This document shows, piece by piece, positions 34,671-60,700 of a stretch of 64,000 nt of DNA (position 1 is the first letter of the stretch; each line of letters begins with the position of its first letter). Position numbers and translations under genes: made by a program. The notes beneath the pieces were generated by a model. It made no database searches. It had not been told where the DNA came from and saw nothing but the letters and a program-made list of their open reading frames with translations. The DNA comes from Ridgeia piscesae (taxonomy: Eukaryota > Annelida > Polychaeta > Sabellida > Siboglinidae): positions 62,001 through 126,000 of the forward strand of contig JAODUO010000880.1 in NCBI GenBank assembly GCA_025642075.2, in the 5' to 3' direction.

Positions 34671-36745
34671 ACGTAGGCCAAGTTAGGCTGCGCGGCGGCA
34701 TGTGACTACGCGTACGGCCACCCGCCGGTGGAGCACTGTTATACGTGACCACGAGAGACACTGTATTGTCAACGTGTCGTGTGTAAATGTGATCAATAGC
34801 TCGGGTGTTACGAAGTCCGAGGGCAAACAGTGCAGGGCAAACATAGACAACACACGAGGGTGGACCGACATCGACGTCCAAACGCTACAGACACTAGCGT
34901 TAGACAGCATCGACTGGAGAGAATTAGCTGGTCTGCATCCTTTGTGTGTCCCTACGACCTGACATGTCTGGGGACGAGTGCACGAGTAAGTTGTGAAATC
35001 AAAAGCAGTGAAGTGTTCACTTTGGCCGTCAGTTGATCGATGGTATTGCGATATGTCTATTTATGTAATGTTTTTCTTCAATTATAACGTTGTGCTTAAG
35101 CACAACAGTGTCAAAATGTATGGCCTTAGATATGGCTACACAGATACTTACGTGACTTTACTACAAGAATATTTTGGCTAGCTACTACTCACTGAAAGGT
35201 GAACCTTATTTATAAGTATTATAGTTATGAAGATAATATGATTTTTTTATACGGTAAGTACTGAAATGAACGACATACAAAACACTCAGCGTATGTAGTT
35301 TGTGTCTGCCAATAGACCTCTGTATTATGCGAATTCGCGTTGAATCTTTTGAGAACTTTACTTAGAGATGGTAAAACGGTACACAACCAGCAGAGTGGAA
35401 GAGAGACATACTTTACGCCTTTTAATTACACTTACACGAAGGATTGTTTTATGCTCACAAACAATAGCAAAGATCTGCCAAAGTCTAACAGTATAGCCTT
35501 TTTATATGGTGGATATTAACGATACTTGATCTGCAGGAAGAAATATGCCTTTCAGATGATGGTGTAAAATGGAAATACATTTACCGGCATACCTTAAGGC
35601 GATACTTAAATCCGGCCATTGGCAGTTTCTGCGCAGGCATTGCGGGAGGCTGGGAACTGCGCCAGCTCCGGCACCTGCCGTCTCACGAACAAACGGACGA
35701 AGGAACAAACGATTTCGAAGCTCGAGCAATTGTATTCACGTTTCTTCAGCTGGATAAATTAGTAGCCTACATGACAATTGAACGAAGTGGATATATTATG
35801 TGAATGAATACATAGCATGACAGGTGGACGTGTTGCTATTACAATTACTACAGTGTAGTAATTGTAATAAGTTGAAGAGATCGGAGAAGTGAAGATGGTG
35901 TTCTCCTGAGAATGCTCGTGTCGCCCCGAGTGAAGTATAGGGCACGTTGGGTACACTTGCGAGGTCGCTACAGCGCTACAGTTTGAAGATACGCTTACTT
36001 CTCTGTAGAATACTAACAGGGAATGTAAATAGACGTTCAAATGTTATCCCGTGTACATAGTATTGTTCATCATAGTTTACATATCCGGGAGACTCTCGCA
36101 TTTGTTGGGAAACTCCCTGAAAAGAAGAACACCTCACTCGGGCTGTAGGTGCTTTAATGGGTAGTTCTGTTTCTGGTGAACGTCACCTAAGTGTGTTTGG
36201 GGGTTTCTGGTGAGCCCTGGTGGGATGCAGTTGGAGGTTCCATGTGTACCCTTGGAAGTGTTTGGTGAGCCCTCAAAAGGTACAGTTGATTGTCCCGGGA
36301 TAACGCAACCCAGTTGGAGGCTTCTGGGGAGGTTCAAGGGGTCGGGGGTAAAGATCACGCTGGGAAGGGTAGTTGTGGATTTTTGTTAGCCTGTGATTTT
36401 CCTGGATTTCGTAAGTTGGCCGGTGTTTAAATTGAATGCTTGATTTGTGATTTTATGTTCTCATGCATGTTAATAATAATAATAGTATATCGCGCGTATA
36501 TTGTGATATGTGTAAACGGAATATGCTTTGTATATTCACAGGGATATACAATACCGCTACGTGTTAGGTTAGCGTGTTTGATGTATGTACTGACAGCTGT
36601 ACTTCCACCAGTCGTGTTGACGTGTAGGAAGGCAGCCACACGTCCACATGTTATATTTGCATTTTAGATGTGTTCACTGGGAGCCACAATTTCACCTGGT
36701 GTGTTAACGTATTAGATGTGTTCACAGGCAGCCACACTTCCACCT
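34671..36745. other. intergenic region, no gene recognised
   Basis: Contains only short open frames without splice context or family resemblance. A 22-nt copy of the 48-bp array core lies inverted at about 35818-35840. Diverged precursors of that array start at about 36600. Confidence 0.45.
35818..35841 (-). repeat. isolated inverted copy of the 48-bp array core
   Basis: CATGACAGGTGGACGTGTTG followed by CTA is the exact reverse complement of part of the unit at 36750-37675 (TAGCAACACGTCCACCTGTC plus ATG). Confidence 0.8.
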
Positions 36746-37675
36746 GTCATATATTTGGAGGTGTTCACTGGTAGCAACACGTCCACCTGTCATGTTGATG
36801 TGTTGGAGTGTGTTCACTGGTAGCAACACGTCCACCTGTCATGTTGATGTGTTGGGTGTGTTCACTGGTAGCAACACGTCCACCTGTCATGTTGATGTGT
36901 TGGATGTGTTCACTGGTAGCAACACGCTCACCTGTCATGTTGATGTGTTGGATGTGTTCACTGGTAGCAACACGTCCACCTGTCATGTTGATGTGTTGGA
37001 TGTGTTCACTGGTAGCAACACGTCCACCTGTCATGTTGATGTTTGGATGTGTTCACTGGTAGCAACACGTCCACCTGTCATGTTGATGTGTTGGATGTGT
37101 TCACTGGTAGCAACACGTCCACCTGTCATGTTGATGTGTTGGATGTGTTCACTGGTAGCAACACGTCCACCTGTCATGTTGATGTGTTGGATGTGTTCAC
37201 TGGTAGCAACACGTCCACCTGTCATGTTGATGTGTTGGGTGTGTTCACTGGTAGCAACACGTCCACCTGTCATGTTGATGTGTTGGATGTGTTCACTGGT
37301 AGCAACACGTCCACCTGTCATGTTGATGTGTTGGATGTGTTCACTGGTAGCAACACGCTCACCTGTCATGTTGATGTGTTGGATGTGTTCACTGGTAGCA
37401 ACACGTCCACCTGTCATGTTGATGTGTTGGATGTGTTCACTGGTAGCAACACGTCCACCTGTCATGTTGATGTTTTGGATGTGTTCACTGGTAGCAACAC
37501 GTCCACCTGTCATGTTGATGTGTTGGATGTGTTCACTGGTAGCAACACGTCCACCTGTCATGTTGATGTGTTGGATGTGTTCACTGGTAGCAACACGTCC
37601 ACCTGTCATGTTGATGTGTTGGATGTGTTCACTGGTAGCAACACGTCCACCTGTCATGTTGATGTGTTGGGTGTC
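36745..37675. repeat. 48-bp minisatellite (about 19 copies)
   Basis: Units of TGTTCACTGGTAGCAACACG followed by TCCACCTGTCATGTTGATGT and GTTGGATG. The 48-nt length keeps frame, so all long open frames here (both strands) are by-products. Diverged units extend left to about 36600. One unit lacks one base, near 37044. Confidence 0.95.
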
Positions 37676-37679
37676 GTAG

Positions 37680-40217
37680 TACACCACGAGGAAACATTAC
37701 AAACATGCATAGGAAATGGGGTTCATTCTGCACAGATTTGGTGCACAGTTGAGTTGTGGTACACAGCTACTATACCGGCATAAAACACAGATGTTGGCGG
37801 TCAGGGTACCAAGAAAGAATGTGGTTCGTCCTACTAAGGTGGTCCAGATTATGTGTGACGGCTGCTTACACATGAAACAACGTTTTCGTGATATCCATCT
37901 CCTGTGTAAATAAATGTTAGATTACTATGTTAAAACGCATCAGTTTTGTCATTTACGCGATTTTGTATGCATAACTAATGCTTCCACCGTCATTCATAAC
38001 ATGAATCTTAAAATACAAGGTTGAATGTACATAGGACAACATTACTTTTATATCGCACTTTGTGATGTGAGATGATTTTTGCTTTAAGGTCATGCCACAA
38101 GGCCAGTGTTAATATAGTAAAAACATGCCATATGTCGTAAACAAGACCTCCTATTACAAACCACCACGGAATGTGAATTCCGATCAGATTACCGTGATTG
38201 GCCATTTCGTGGTACGCCATCACGCCCCCATTGGAGTGGTGACCTTTCTGTGCATTATCATGTTATGAGTTCTACATGAGTAACAACTAGGCGATTTTTT
38301 TATAAACATTGAACTGTTTATTTCCACGTTCTTAAACGTATTTGGACAATGAATGTTCTATTATAATGTATGCTGTACTGCATTACATGAGCTTACAATC
38401 AACACGGTCACGGGCAAGGTTAATTTTAATGGTCTTTAGTGTCATCATGACGTATCTTTATGTCATGCAGATTCCCTAAATAACAACGATGTTCGTGTTA
38501 CAGTTTTATTCTTATGGCCGTACAAAAGTATACACATGTACAATATTTTAATAATATAAACATAAATACATCTCAACTGGCTTAGAAAGCAAACATGTAA
38601 TGTTAACCAAACCTGAAGAATGAACTCTTTGAGTTTGTATTCACGTATTTTAATTTCTAATCGACTAATGTACATAACGTTTGTTGATTGCACACAATTT
38701 ATTTACACAGCGTCGTCGCTTGGCAACTGATTGTCATCTTTGTAACATTCGCATAATAATGACCAATACATATGTAAAAAACGTGATTTTTTTAACAGAA
38801 CACACATGGAAATTTAGAGGTTACAATAAATCAAGTTTTTAGTATGTGCACAACATCTTACGATGCAAACTATTAGACGATTTACATTGGCTGATCCTCA
38901 TCCAATAGGACATTTCATAACAGGAATGTATAATGTTTAGACGAATAATATGTTTCTGAAAGTACATTATTTTTTTAAAGAATTAATATTTTAAGATTTT
39001 ACTACACTACAGAGACACATTTACAATAATCACGTATATAGATATTTGTGTTTGAGATTCAACACAGACAATAGGTTCTGTATACTCATCACCGGATGTT
39101 TACATGGTTTGTTAATAATCCGTTTTGTATTGTTTCTGAGGAGAAAACGAACACATGAAATGTAACATTATTAATTTTGTTAAGGTAAGTCGAGATTAAA
39201 AAATCCTTAGTTAGTATTCCATAAACCTAACCGTGAAGCAGCACGCTGCCGTTCATAACTTCATAAATGATACTTTAATTAATATAACTAATACAACTCA
39301 TCTTTCGGGGCAACTGTGAAGGACACACCGTCCAACGTAACACAGGGAAGAACCGGTGCGTCAAATATTCGCCTGTGCAAGTATGACACAGACACTGTAC
39401 ATGAGACCACCTTAGGCAGAGACTCCCGTATGACTCAAAGGCGTCGGAAAGGGGAGGGACTAGGACGCGAACCCCCAACATGTGTGGAGTGGTAGCCCAG
39501 CCGTCCCCAAGATTTAAAAACGTGTTCACATTTCATGGTGCAATTGTGTGTTGGGGTTGGAGATACAATGCTACAATTACAAAAAAATTATCCCAGTTAA
39601 TCAAATTTACAGAGAAACATTTGAATATCATCAAAGCTATTCAACAGACCCCTCGCCCTATAACAAGTCCAACAGCTCGGGAGTGTTAAATACAAACACA
39701 TCGCTCTCTGTTGACTGTTCCTTTTTCCGGTGTCATAGTCCCAGATAGGGCGATATACTCTCTCCCCTGGCCCTGACCTCATTCAGTTATACACAGCAGG
39801 CTGACTCGTGAAGTACAAACTCGGCAAATTAATCCATAAGACTTTCTGGTAAGTCATAAAGGTTGACACTTACGACATCATTTATATTGCACCTTACAGA
39901 TGACCACACAGTCTCTGTGCTATGGCTTACCAAGCACAGGCCGGTCCAAAGGAGCCTAGCTGGGGCACATGCCCCTGCCCTGGTCAATTGCATGTTTGTG
40001 TTTTTCCCTAGATATTTCTGAATGTGTCCCGTCACATGCCTGCCCTTCAGTCCGGGGTTGTTAGGTGACGCGGCAGCGATATGGTTTCAACATATGGTTT
40101 AAATAGTCTCCGAGCAACTGTTGTTGCTCGGAGAATATTTATTAAAGGCGCACAGCGGTGGACATAAATTTTATGTAACGTCACCTCACCCACCCCGCCG
40201 CGACATTCAAAACCAAA
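37680..40217. other. intergenic region, no gene recognised
   Basis: Low-GC sequence with no splice-supported exon. A B-box-like GGTTCGCGTCC on the minus strand near 39465 hints at a SINE relic, but no A box or tRNA fold is convincing. Confidence 0.45.
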
Positions 40218-41368
40218 ACCGAGTTTGTTAACGTTACGTTACTAAAATGATCAGTGACGACACCACAGCACTCCCATATATGGACATACAACGTCTTGAC
40301 TCATAAATAAACACACGTGATTTTATGGAGATATAAATATCTATACAAATCGTTTCCAGAGTTTGCTTTTAAAATAAAACATGTATATATTCTGTAGGTA
40401 TTGACACAGTTACGTTATTTGTTTTGCATGCAATTTATCCAATTTAATACGATTATTTATGTTGCAATCTGTACATTTTGGTTTCAAGTAGACGAATTAC
40501 GCAAACCAACTCGCCGCCAATATATGAATGCGTATAGCAAAAGGCAACAGTTACCGCACATTCGTGAACATTTTTTATCAAGTTGGAAGTATATTATTCA
40601 AGCAATATTTATCATTACACAATTAGTAATTTCTACAACGGTTCAGCCAACATCGGCGGCTTTCTTCAGGAAATGAATTGGCGATGTGAGCAGAAATTAC
40701 TAATCGTGCTTGAATAATTACCGTACATATAATAATATAAACACAACAGATTATTGTTGTTTATTTGCTAATTTTATAATGGTGACTACTTTCAAAATAT
40801 TATAACCTTTTCGTTCGATAACATAAATTATACAAATATGTTTCCATAATACCAGATTAATATTGTGATACGCTGGCTGAAGATGCTAACATTGACGTTA
40901 CCACAATTGTGTTTCATTTAATGGTTCAGTATGGTGATAATTAGTTTGTCACACAATTTGGTAAGGATACCTGATAATTTTGTTACAAGGGCTTTGGAAA
41001 AATAAAAAGAGGCCATTTATTAAACAAAACAAATGTGGCTTGCGTTTAGATTAGAGTATTACTTCACCGAATTCGAAACAAAAATCTACAAACTACCTCA
41101 CATAATCGTATTAAATTTGATCAGTTGAATGTAGACTATGACATGCAGCCCAAATAGCATAATTATTTCAATACTCTACAGATAATAATTATTGTAGTAT
41201 TGGGGAACGAATTGTACACATATTTATATCAAAGCACGCTGGTTTATGTACATGCCAAGATGGCGTATGCAGAGCGATGCCCATATAATTTATGGGGTAG
41301 CTGCGATGTCGTCACTGATCATTTTAGTACCTCTTCGTAGAGGCGAGCGTAACGTCGACAAACTCGGT
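40218..41368. mobile_element. 1.15-kb non-autonomous DNA transposon with inverted termini
   Basis: The left end (ACCGAGTTTGTTAACGTTACG, TACTAAAATGATCAGTGACG) is mirrored at the right (CGTCACTGATCATTTTAGTA, CGTAACGTCGACAAACTCGGT). The right arm carries an 18-nt insertion. The interior is AT-rich without a transposase. It lies just 3' of the last exon of the receptor gene, perhaps in its 3' UTR. Confidence 0.7.
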
Positions 41369-41561
41369 CTACGTTTTTACATCACGATCGATACAGCGCT
41401 CCGTTAGCGCCTTACCGCGACAGAAGAGTTGACGTTTTTGGTGCAATGGGTGCAGTTTGAGTTTGTTGTGCCCCCAGAACAAATGTAGAAATAACAGACA
41501 AACAAAGTCAAAACCTCCTCGTATTCCATCGTTCGTTCCCACGGTCGGCATGCACTCCTCG

Positions 41562-53126
<11,565 letters not shown>

Positions 53127-53814
53127 TGCAACGCCCACTTGCCCGATTTACTACCGCCAACAACAGTCCCGGATGTTTCGTCTCCCGAACGCGGCCCATA
53201 AGAGTCCATCAATAGGGAAACGACTGAGGGTTCATTTACGACCGGGAAGTGATCAGATCTGCAGTATCGACGCAGGCGCCTCCTGATTGGTTGCCTCCAA
53301 AAGGGTCTACGCGGGGAAAGCCCCGGGCAACAGTTTAGCTCAAGACGCGCCGTTATTCACAGCCACCGATGCGTGACTGGCAGTTGTAAATAGAGCTTTT
53401 CAACCAGGAGATGTTCCGGTACAGTGGACGTCGCTAGGCGAGTGATTACGTACAATGGGTGAATTGTGACTGGCGGCTTGTTGAAATGCCGTAGACGTTT
53501 CAACTGTGTCAACAAGTGGCAGCCGGCGCCGACCCAGGTCAACCGGAAGTGGAATATACGGGAGCTGCATGTTTCTATTTTTGTGTCTAAACTAATAACA
53601 ATAACATACACACGGTTTTGTTGGGCTGCAAGTTGAGGGACCCGTATCATCGTATGACACAGAGAAGACAGCAAAAGCACCAACCACAACAGAGAGAATT
53701 GTTACACCGGACATTGGTACCCACTCTCAGGCACGATAGACAGCATTTCATTGCGATGTGACACACATACGCACACACACAAACGCACGCACGCACGTAC
53801 GTACGCACGCACCA

Positions 53815-53889
<75 letters not shown>

Positions 53890-54714
53890 TTGCACGCGGC
53901 TGAATAACATGTGCAGTCAACCGTGTCCAAGCGATTTCATTTGAATGTAGGCCGTAGGTCATACGCGCAAGATAAGGCAAGACAAAATCCTTTTTTTTAT
54001 ATAGACATACATCTAAGATAACACTTACCCATGGTTTTTCCGTCACCAAACATTTCTTTGAGCATGGGGACGGGGTTCGTATCCAAAACGGGGTTCGCAA
54101 AACTGGTGTTCGAGCGAGCCGTCACGGCCACGGCACTGTTGTCACACGAACGAACACAGCAGGAATATGACCACAAACTTGCTGCTTTCACGTTGCTGGG
54201 GGTATTGTCCGTGTCGGCCACTCACAGGCGCGTGTGTCCGACTGCATTCACTCATTTCTCTGGACGACCCCCGCCAGAGTGAGTTGTTTACGAATGGACA
54301 CCAGACACCTAAAGAACCGGGAACAAATGCAGCTAGTGTCTGTAGCCGTCAGGTGGCACTGTTGTCGCTCTGTGAGATCATTTGAAGATGCTATATCATG
54401 TGCGTCAATCGGAATTGGGATGGGGACATTAGTCGCCAAGTATTTGTGTGTGGCGGGTGGGGGTGGTAATTTTAGGAATCATTTTCTTGGTGGGTAGGTA
54501 AAGATGGGTGTAGTACAAGCACACGATTTCTAGGGAATGGGATGCCTAAGTTTGTGCGAATCGAGTGGGCCAATGGGGCGCGTAAATTTGAGCAAATCGA
54601 GGTTTAGGAAGGTATATTTTGCGCGATGATTCCAAGAGAGAGAAGGGGATGGAGCAATTTGCAGAGAGCTTGAAGTGATAAGCACAAATCTTCCTATATC
54701 GTTAGAGAACAGAC
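53127..54714. other. 5' flank of the receptor gene up to the 43-bp array
   Basis: Presumed promoter side of the receptor gene. Apart from the microsatellite it holds a minus-strand open stretch at 54000-54221 ending in a strong GTAAGTG donor, but without an ATG at its beginning. It could be a noncoding or alternative first exon. Confidence 0.35.
53755..53887. repeat. (CACG)n/(CA)n microsatellite
   Basis: GCACGCAC tetranucleotides followed by CA repeats, upstream of the receptor's first coding exon. Confidence 0.95.
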
Positions 54715-57700
54715 ACCAGAAAGGTATATGGTGTGGCGATGCGACAAGAGACCATACACCAGAAAGGTATATGGTGTGGCGATGAGACAAGAGATAGAAA
54801 GGTATATGGTGTGGCGATGCGACAAGAGACCTTACACCAGAAAGGTATATGGTGTGGCGATGAGACAAGAGACCTTACACCAGAAAGGTATATGGTGTGG
54901 CGATGCAACAAGAGACCTTACACCAGAAAGGTATATGGTGTGGCGATGCAACAAGAGACCTTACACCAGAAAGGTATATGGTGTGGCGATGCGACAAGAG
55001 ACCATACACCAGAAAGGTATATGGTGTGGCGATGAGACAAGAGACCATACACCAGAAAGGTATATGGTGTGGCGATGCGACAAGAGACCTTACACCAGAA
55101 AGGTATATGGTGTGGCGATGCGACAAGAGACCATACACCAGAAAGGTATATGGTGTGGCGATGCGACAAGAGACCATACACCAGAAAGGTATATGGTGTG
55201 GCGATGCGACAAGAGACCATACACCAGAAAGGTATATGGTGTGGCGATGCAACAAGAGACCTTACACCAGAAAGGTATATGGTGTGGCGATGCGACAAGA
55301 GACCATACACCAGAAAGGTATATGGTGTGGCGATGAGACAAGAGACCATACACCAGAAAGGTATATGGTGTGGCGATGAGACAAGAGACCATACACCAGA
55401 AAGGTATATGGTGGGGCGATGCGACAAGAGACCATACACCAGAAAGGTATATGGTGTGGCGATGCGACAAGAGACCATACACCAGAAAGGTATATGGTGT
55501 GGCGATGCGACAAGAGACCTTACACCAGAAAGGTATATGGTGTGGCGATGCGACAAGAGACCTTACACCAGAAAGGTATATGGTGTGGCGATGCGACAAG
55601 AGACCATACACCAGAAAGGTATATGGTGTGGCGATGCGACAAGAGACCATACACCAGAAAGGTGTATGGTGTGGCGATGAGACAAGAGACCATACACCAG
55701 AAAGGTATATGGTGTGGCGATGAGACAAGAGACCATACACCAGAAAGGTATATGGTGTGGCGATGAGACAAGAGACCTTACACCAGAAAGGTATATGGTG
55801 TGGCGATGAGACAAGAGACCTTACACCAGAAAGGTATATGGTGTGGCGATGCGACAAGAGACCATACACCAGAAAGGTATATGGTGTGGCGATGAGACAA
55901 GAGACCATACACCAGAAAGGTATATGGTGTGGCGATGCGACAAGAGACCATACACCAGAAAGGTATATGGTGTGGCGATGAGACAAGAGACCTTACACCA
56001 GAAAGGTATATGGTGTGGCGATGCAACAAGAGACCTTACACCAGAAAGGTATATGGTGTGGCGATGAGACAAGAGACCATACACCAGAAAGGTATATGGT
56101 GTGGCGATGCGACAAGAGACCATACACCAGAAAGGTATATGGTGTGGCGATGAGACAAGAGATCTTACACCAGAAAGGTATATGGTGTGGCGATGCGACA
56201 AGAGACCATACACCAGAAAGGTATATGGTGTGGCGATGAGACAAGAGACCATACACCAGAAAGGTATATGGTGTGGCGATGCGACAAGAGACCATACACC
56301 AGAAAGGTATATGGTGTGGCGATGAGACAAGAGACCTTACACCAGAAAGGTATATGGTGTGGCGATGAGACAAGAGACCTTACACCAGAAAGGTATATGG
56401 TGTGGCGATGCGACAAGAGACCATACACCAGAAAGGTATATGGTGTGGCGATGAGACAAGAGACCTTACACCAGAAAGGTATATGGTGTGGCGATGCGAC
56501 AAGAGACCTTACACCAGAAAGGTATATGGTGTGGCGATGCGACAAGAGACCATACACCAGAAAGGTATATGGTGTGGCGATGAGACAAGAGACCATACAC
56601 CAGAAAGGTATATGGTGTGGCGATGCGACAAGAGACCATACACCAGAAAGGTATGTGGTGTGGCGATGAGACAAGAGACCTTACACCAGAAAGGTATATG
56701 GTGTGGCGATGCGACAAGAGACCTTACACCAGAAAGGTATATGGTGTGGCGATGAGACAAGAGACCTTACACCAGAAAGGTATATGGTGTGGCGATGCGA
56801 CAAGAGACCATACACCAGAAAGGTATATGGTGTGGCGATGAGACAAGAGACCATACACCAGAAAGGTATATGGTGTGGCGATGAGACAAGAGACCTTACA
56901 CCAGAAAGGTATATGGTGTGGCGATGAGACAAGAGACCATACACCAGAAAGGTATATGGTGTGGCGATGAGACAAGAGACCTTACACCAGAAAGGCATAT
57001 GGTGTGGCGATGAGACAAGAGACCATACACCAGAAAGGTATATGGTGTGGCGATGAGACAAGAGACCTTACACCAGAAAGGTATGGTGTGGCGATGAGAC
57101 AAGAGACCATACACCAGAAAGGTATATGGTGTGGCGATGCGACAAGAGACCATACACCAGAAAGGTATATGGTGTGGCGATGAGACAAGAGACCTTACAC
57201 CAGAAAGGTATATGGTGTGGCGATGAGACAAGAGACCTTACACCAGAAAGGTATATGGTGTGGCGATGCGACAAGAGACCATACACCAGAAAGGTATATG
57301 GTGTGGCGATGAGACAAGAGACCTTACACCAGAAAGGTATATGGTGTGGCGATGCGACAAGAGACCTTACACCAGAAAGGTATATGGTGTGGCGATGAGA
57401 CAAGAGACCTTACACCAGAAAGGTATATGGTGTGGCGATGAGACAAGAGACCATACACCAGAAAGGTATATGGTGTGGCGATGCGACAAGAGACCATACA
57501 CCAGAAAGGTATATGGTGTGGCGATGAGACAAGAGACCTTACACCAGAAAGGTATATGGTGTGGCGATGCGACAAGAGACCATACACCAGAAAGGTATAT
57601 GGTGTGGCGATGCGACAAGAGACCATACACCAGAAAGGTATATGGTGTGGCGATGAGACAAGAGACCATACACCAGAAAGGTATATGGTGTGGCGATGCG

Positions 57701-60700
57701 ACAAGAGACCATACACCAGAAAGGTATATGGTGTGGCGATGAGACAAGAGACCTTACACCAGAAAGGTATATGGTGTGGCGATGAGACAAGAGACCATAC
57801 ACCAGAAAGGTATATGGTGTGGCGATGAGACAAGAGACCTTACACCAGAAAGGTATATGGTGTGGCGATGCGACAAGAGACCATACACCAGAAAGGTATA
57901 TGGTGTGGCGATGAGACAAGAGACCTTACACCAGAAAGGTATATGGTGTGGCGATGAGACAAGAGACCATACACCAGAAAGGTATATGGTGTGGCGATGA
58001 GACAAGAGACCATACACCAGAAAGGTATATGGTGTGGCGATGCGACAAGAGACCATACACCAGAAAGGTATATGGTGTGGCGATGCGACAAGAGACCATA
58101 CACCAGAAAGGTATATGGTGTGGCGATGAGACAAGAGACCTTACACCAGAAAGGTATATGGTGTGGCGATGCGACAAGAGACCTTACACCAGAAAGGTAT
58201 ATGGTGTGGCGATGCGACAAGAGACCATACACCAGAAAGGTATATGGTGTGGCGATGAGACAAGAGACCATACACCAGAAAGGTATATGGTGTGGCGATG
58301 CGACAAGAGACCATACACCAGAAAGGTATATGGTGTGGCGATGAGACAAGAGACCTTACACCAGAAAGGTATATGGTGTGGCGATGCGACAAGAGACCTT
58401 ACACCAGAAAGGTATATGGTGTGGCGATGAGACAAGAGACCTTACACCAGAAAGGTATATGGTGTGGCGATGCGACAAGAGACCATACACCAGAAAGGTA
58501 TATGGTGTGGCGATGAGACAAGAGACCATACACCAGAAAGGTATATGGTGTGGCGATGAGACAAGAGACCTTACACCAGAAAGGTATATGGTGTGGCGAT
58601 GAGACAAGAGACCATACACCAGAAAGGTATATGGTGTGGCGATGAGACAAGAGACCTTACACCAGAAAGGTATATGGTGTGGCGATGCGACAAGAGACCA
58701 TACACCAGAAAGGTATATGGTGTGGCGATGAGACAAGAGACCTTACACCAGAAAGGTATATGGTGTGGCGATGAGACAAGAGACCATACACCAGAAAGGT
58801 ATATGGTGTGGCGATGCGACAAGAGACCATACACCAGAAAGGTATATGGTGTGGCGATGAGACAAGAGACCTTACACCAGAAAGGTATATGGTGTGGCGA
58901 TGAGACAAGAGACCTTACACCAGAAAGGTGTATGGTGTGGCGATGAGACAAGAGACCATACACCAGAAAGGTATATGGTGTGGCGATGAGACAAGAGACC
59001 TTACACCAGAAAGGTATGGTGTGGCGATGCGACAAGAGACCTTACACCAGAAAGGTATATGGTGTGGCGATGAGACAAGAGACCTTACACCAGAAAGGTA
59101 TATGGTGTGGCGATGAGACAAGAGACCTTACACCAGAAAGGTATATGGTGTGGCGATGCGACAAGAGACCATACACCAGAAAGGTATATGGTGTGGCGAT
59201 GAAGAGACCTTACACCAGAAAGGTATATGGTGTGGCGATGCGACAAGAGACCTTACACCAGAAAGGTATATGGTGTGGCGATGCGACAAGAGACCATACA
59301 CCAGAAAGGTATATGGTGTGGCGATGAGACAAGAGACCATACACCAGAAAGGTATATGGTGGGGCGATGCGACAAGAGACCTTACACCAGAAAGGTATGT
59401 GGTGTGGCGATGAGACAAGAGACCTTACACCAGAAAGGTATATGGTGTGGCGATGAGACAAGAGACCATACACCAGAAAGGTATATGGTGTGGCGATGAG
59501 ACAAGAGACCTTACACCAGAAAGGTATATGGTGTGGCGATGCGACAAGAGACCATACACCAGAAAGGTATATGGTGTGGCGATGAGACAAGAGACCTTAC
59601 ACCAGAAAGGTATATGGTGTGGCGATGAGACAAGAGACCATACACCAGAAAGGTATATGGTGTGGCGATGAGACAAGAGACCATACACCAGAAAGGTATA
59701 TGGTGTGGCGATGCGACAAGAGACCATACACCAGAAAGGTATATGGTGTGGCGATGCGACAAGAGACCATACACCAGAAAGGTATATGGTGTGGCGATGA
59801 GACAAGAGACCTTACACCAGAAAGGTATATGGTGTGGCGATGAGACAAGAGACCTTACACCAGAAAGGTATATGGTGTGGCGATGCGACAAGAGACCTTA
59901 CACCAGAAAGGTATATGGTGTGGCGATGAGACAAGAGACCTTACACCAGAAAGGTATATGGTGTGGCGATGCGACAAGAGACCATACACCAGAAAGGTAT
60001 ATGGTGTGGCGATGAGACAAGAGACCTTACACCAGAAAGGTATATGGTGTGGCGATGAGACAAGAGACCATACACCAGAAAGGTATATGGTGTGGCGATG
60101 CGACAAGAGACCATACACCAGAAAGGTATATGGTGTGGCGATGAGACAAGAGACCATACACCAGAAAGGTATATGGTGTGGCGATGCGACAAGAGACCAT
60201 ACACCAGAAAGGTATATGGTGTGGCGATGAGACAAGAGACCATACACCAGAAAGGTGTATGGTGTGGCGATGCGACAAGAGACCATACACCAGAAAGGTA
60301 TATGGTGTGGCGATTAGACAAGAGACCATACACCAGAAAGGTATATGGTGTGGCGATGCGACAAGAGACCATACACCAGAAAGGTATATGGTGTGGCGAT
60401 GAGACAAGAGACCTTACACCAGAAAGGTATATGGTGTGGCGATGCGACAAGAGACCATACACCAGAAAGGTATATGGTGTGGCGATGAGACAAGAGACCA
60501 TACACCAGAAAGGTATATGGTGTGGCGATGAGACAAGAGACCTTACACCAGAAAGGTATATGGTGTGGCGATGCGACAAGAGACCTTACACCAGAAAGGT
60601 ATATGGTGTGGCGATGCGACAAGAGACCATACACCAGAAAGGTATATGGTGTGGCGATGCGACAAGAGACCATACACCAGAAAGGTATATGGTGTGGCGA

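Noticed and set aside
34702..34962. 86-codon plus-strand frame ending near DIDVQTLQTLALDSIDWREL
   Set aside because: Faint resemblance to a retroelement tail, but no ATG in good context and no RT motifs; not supportable.
38008..38223. 71-codon hydrophobic minus-strand frame (IHIPWWFVIGGLVYDIWHVF)
   Set aside because: No splice partners, no family resemblance, AT-rich surroundings; likely chance.
39430..39530. Possible tRNA/SINE with B box GGTTCGCGTCC (minus)
   Set aside because: No convincing A box or cloverleaf around it.
53997..54221. Minus-strand exon-like frame ending PMLKEMFGDGKTMG with a strong GTAAGTG donor
   Set aside because: No ATG at its start, no recognisable homology, and no matching acceptor; kept only as a possible upstream noncoding or alternative exon.
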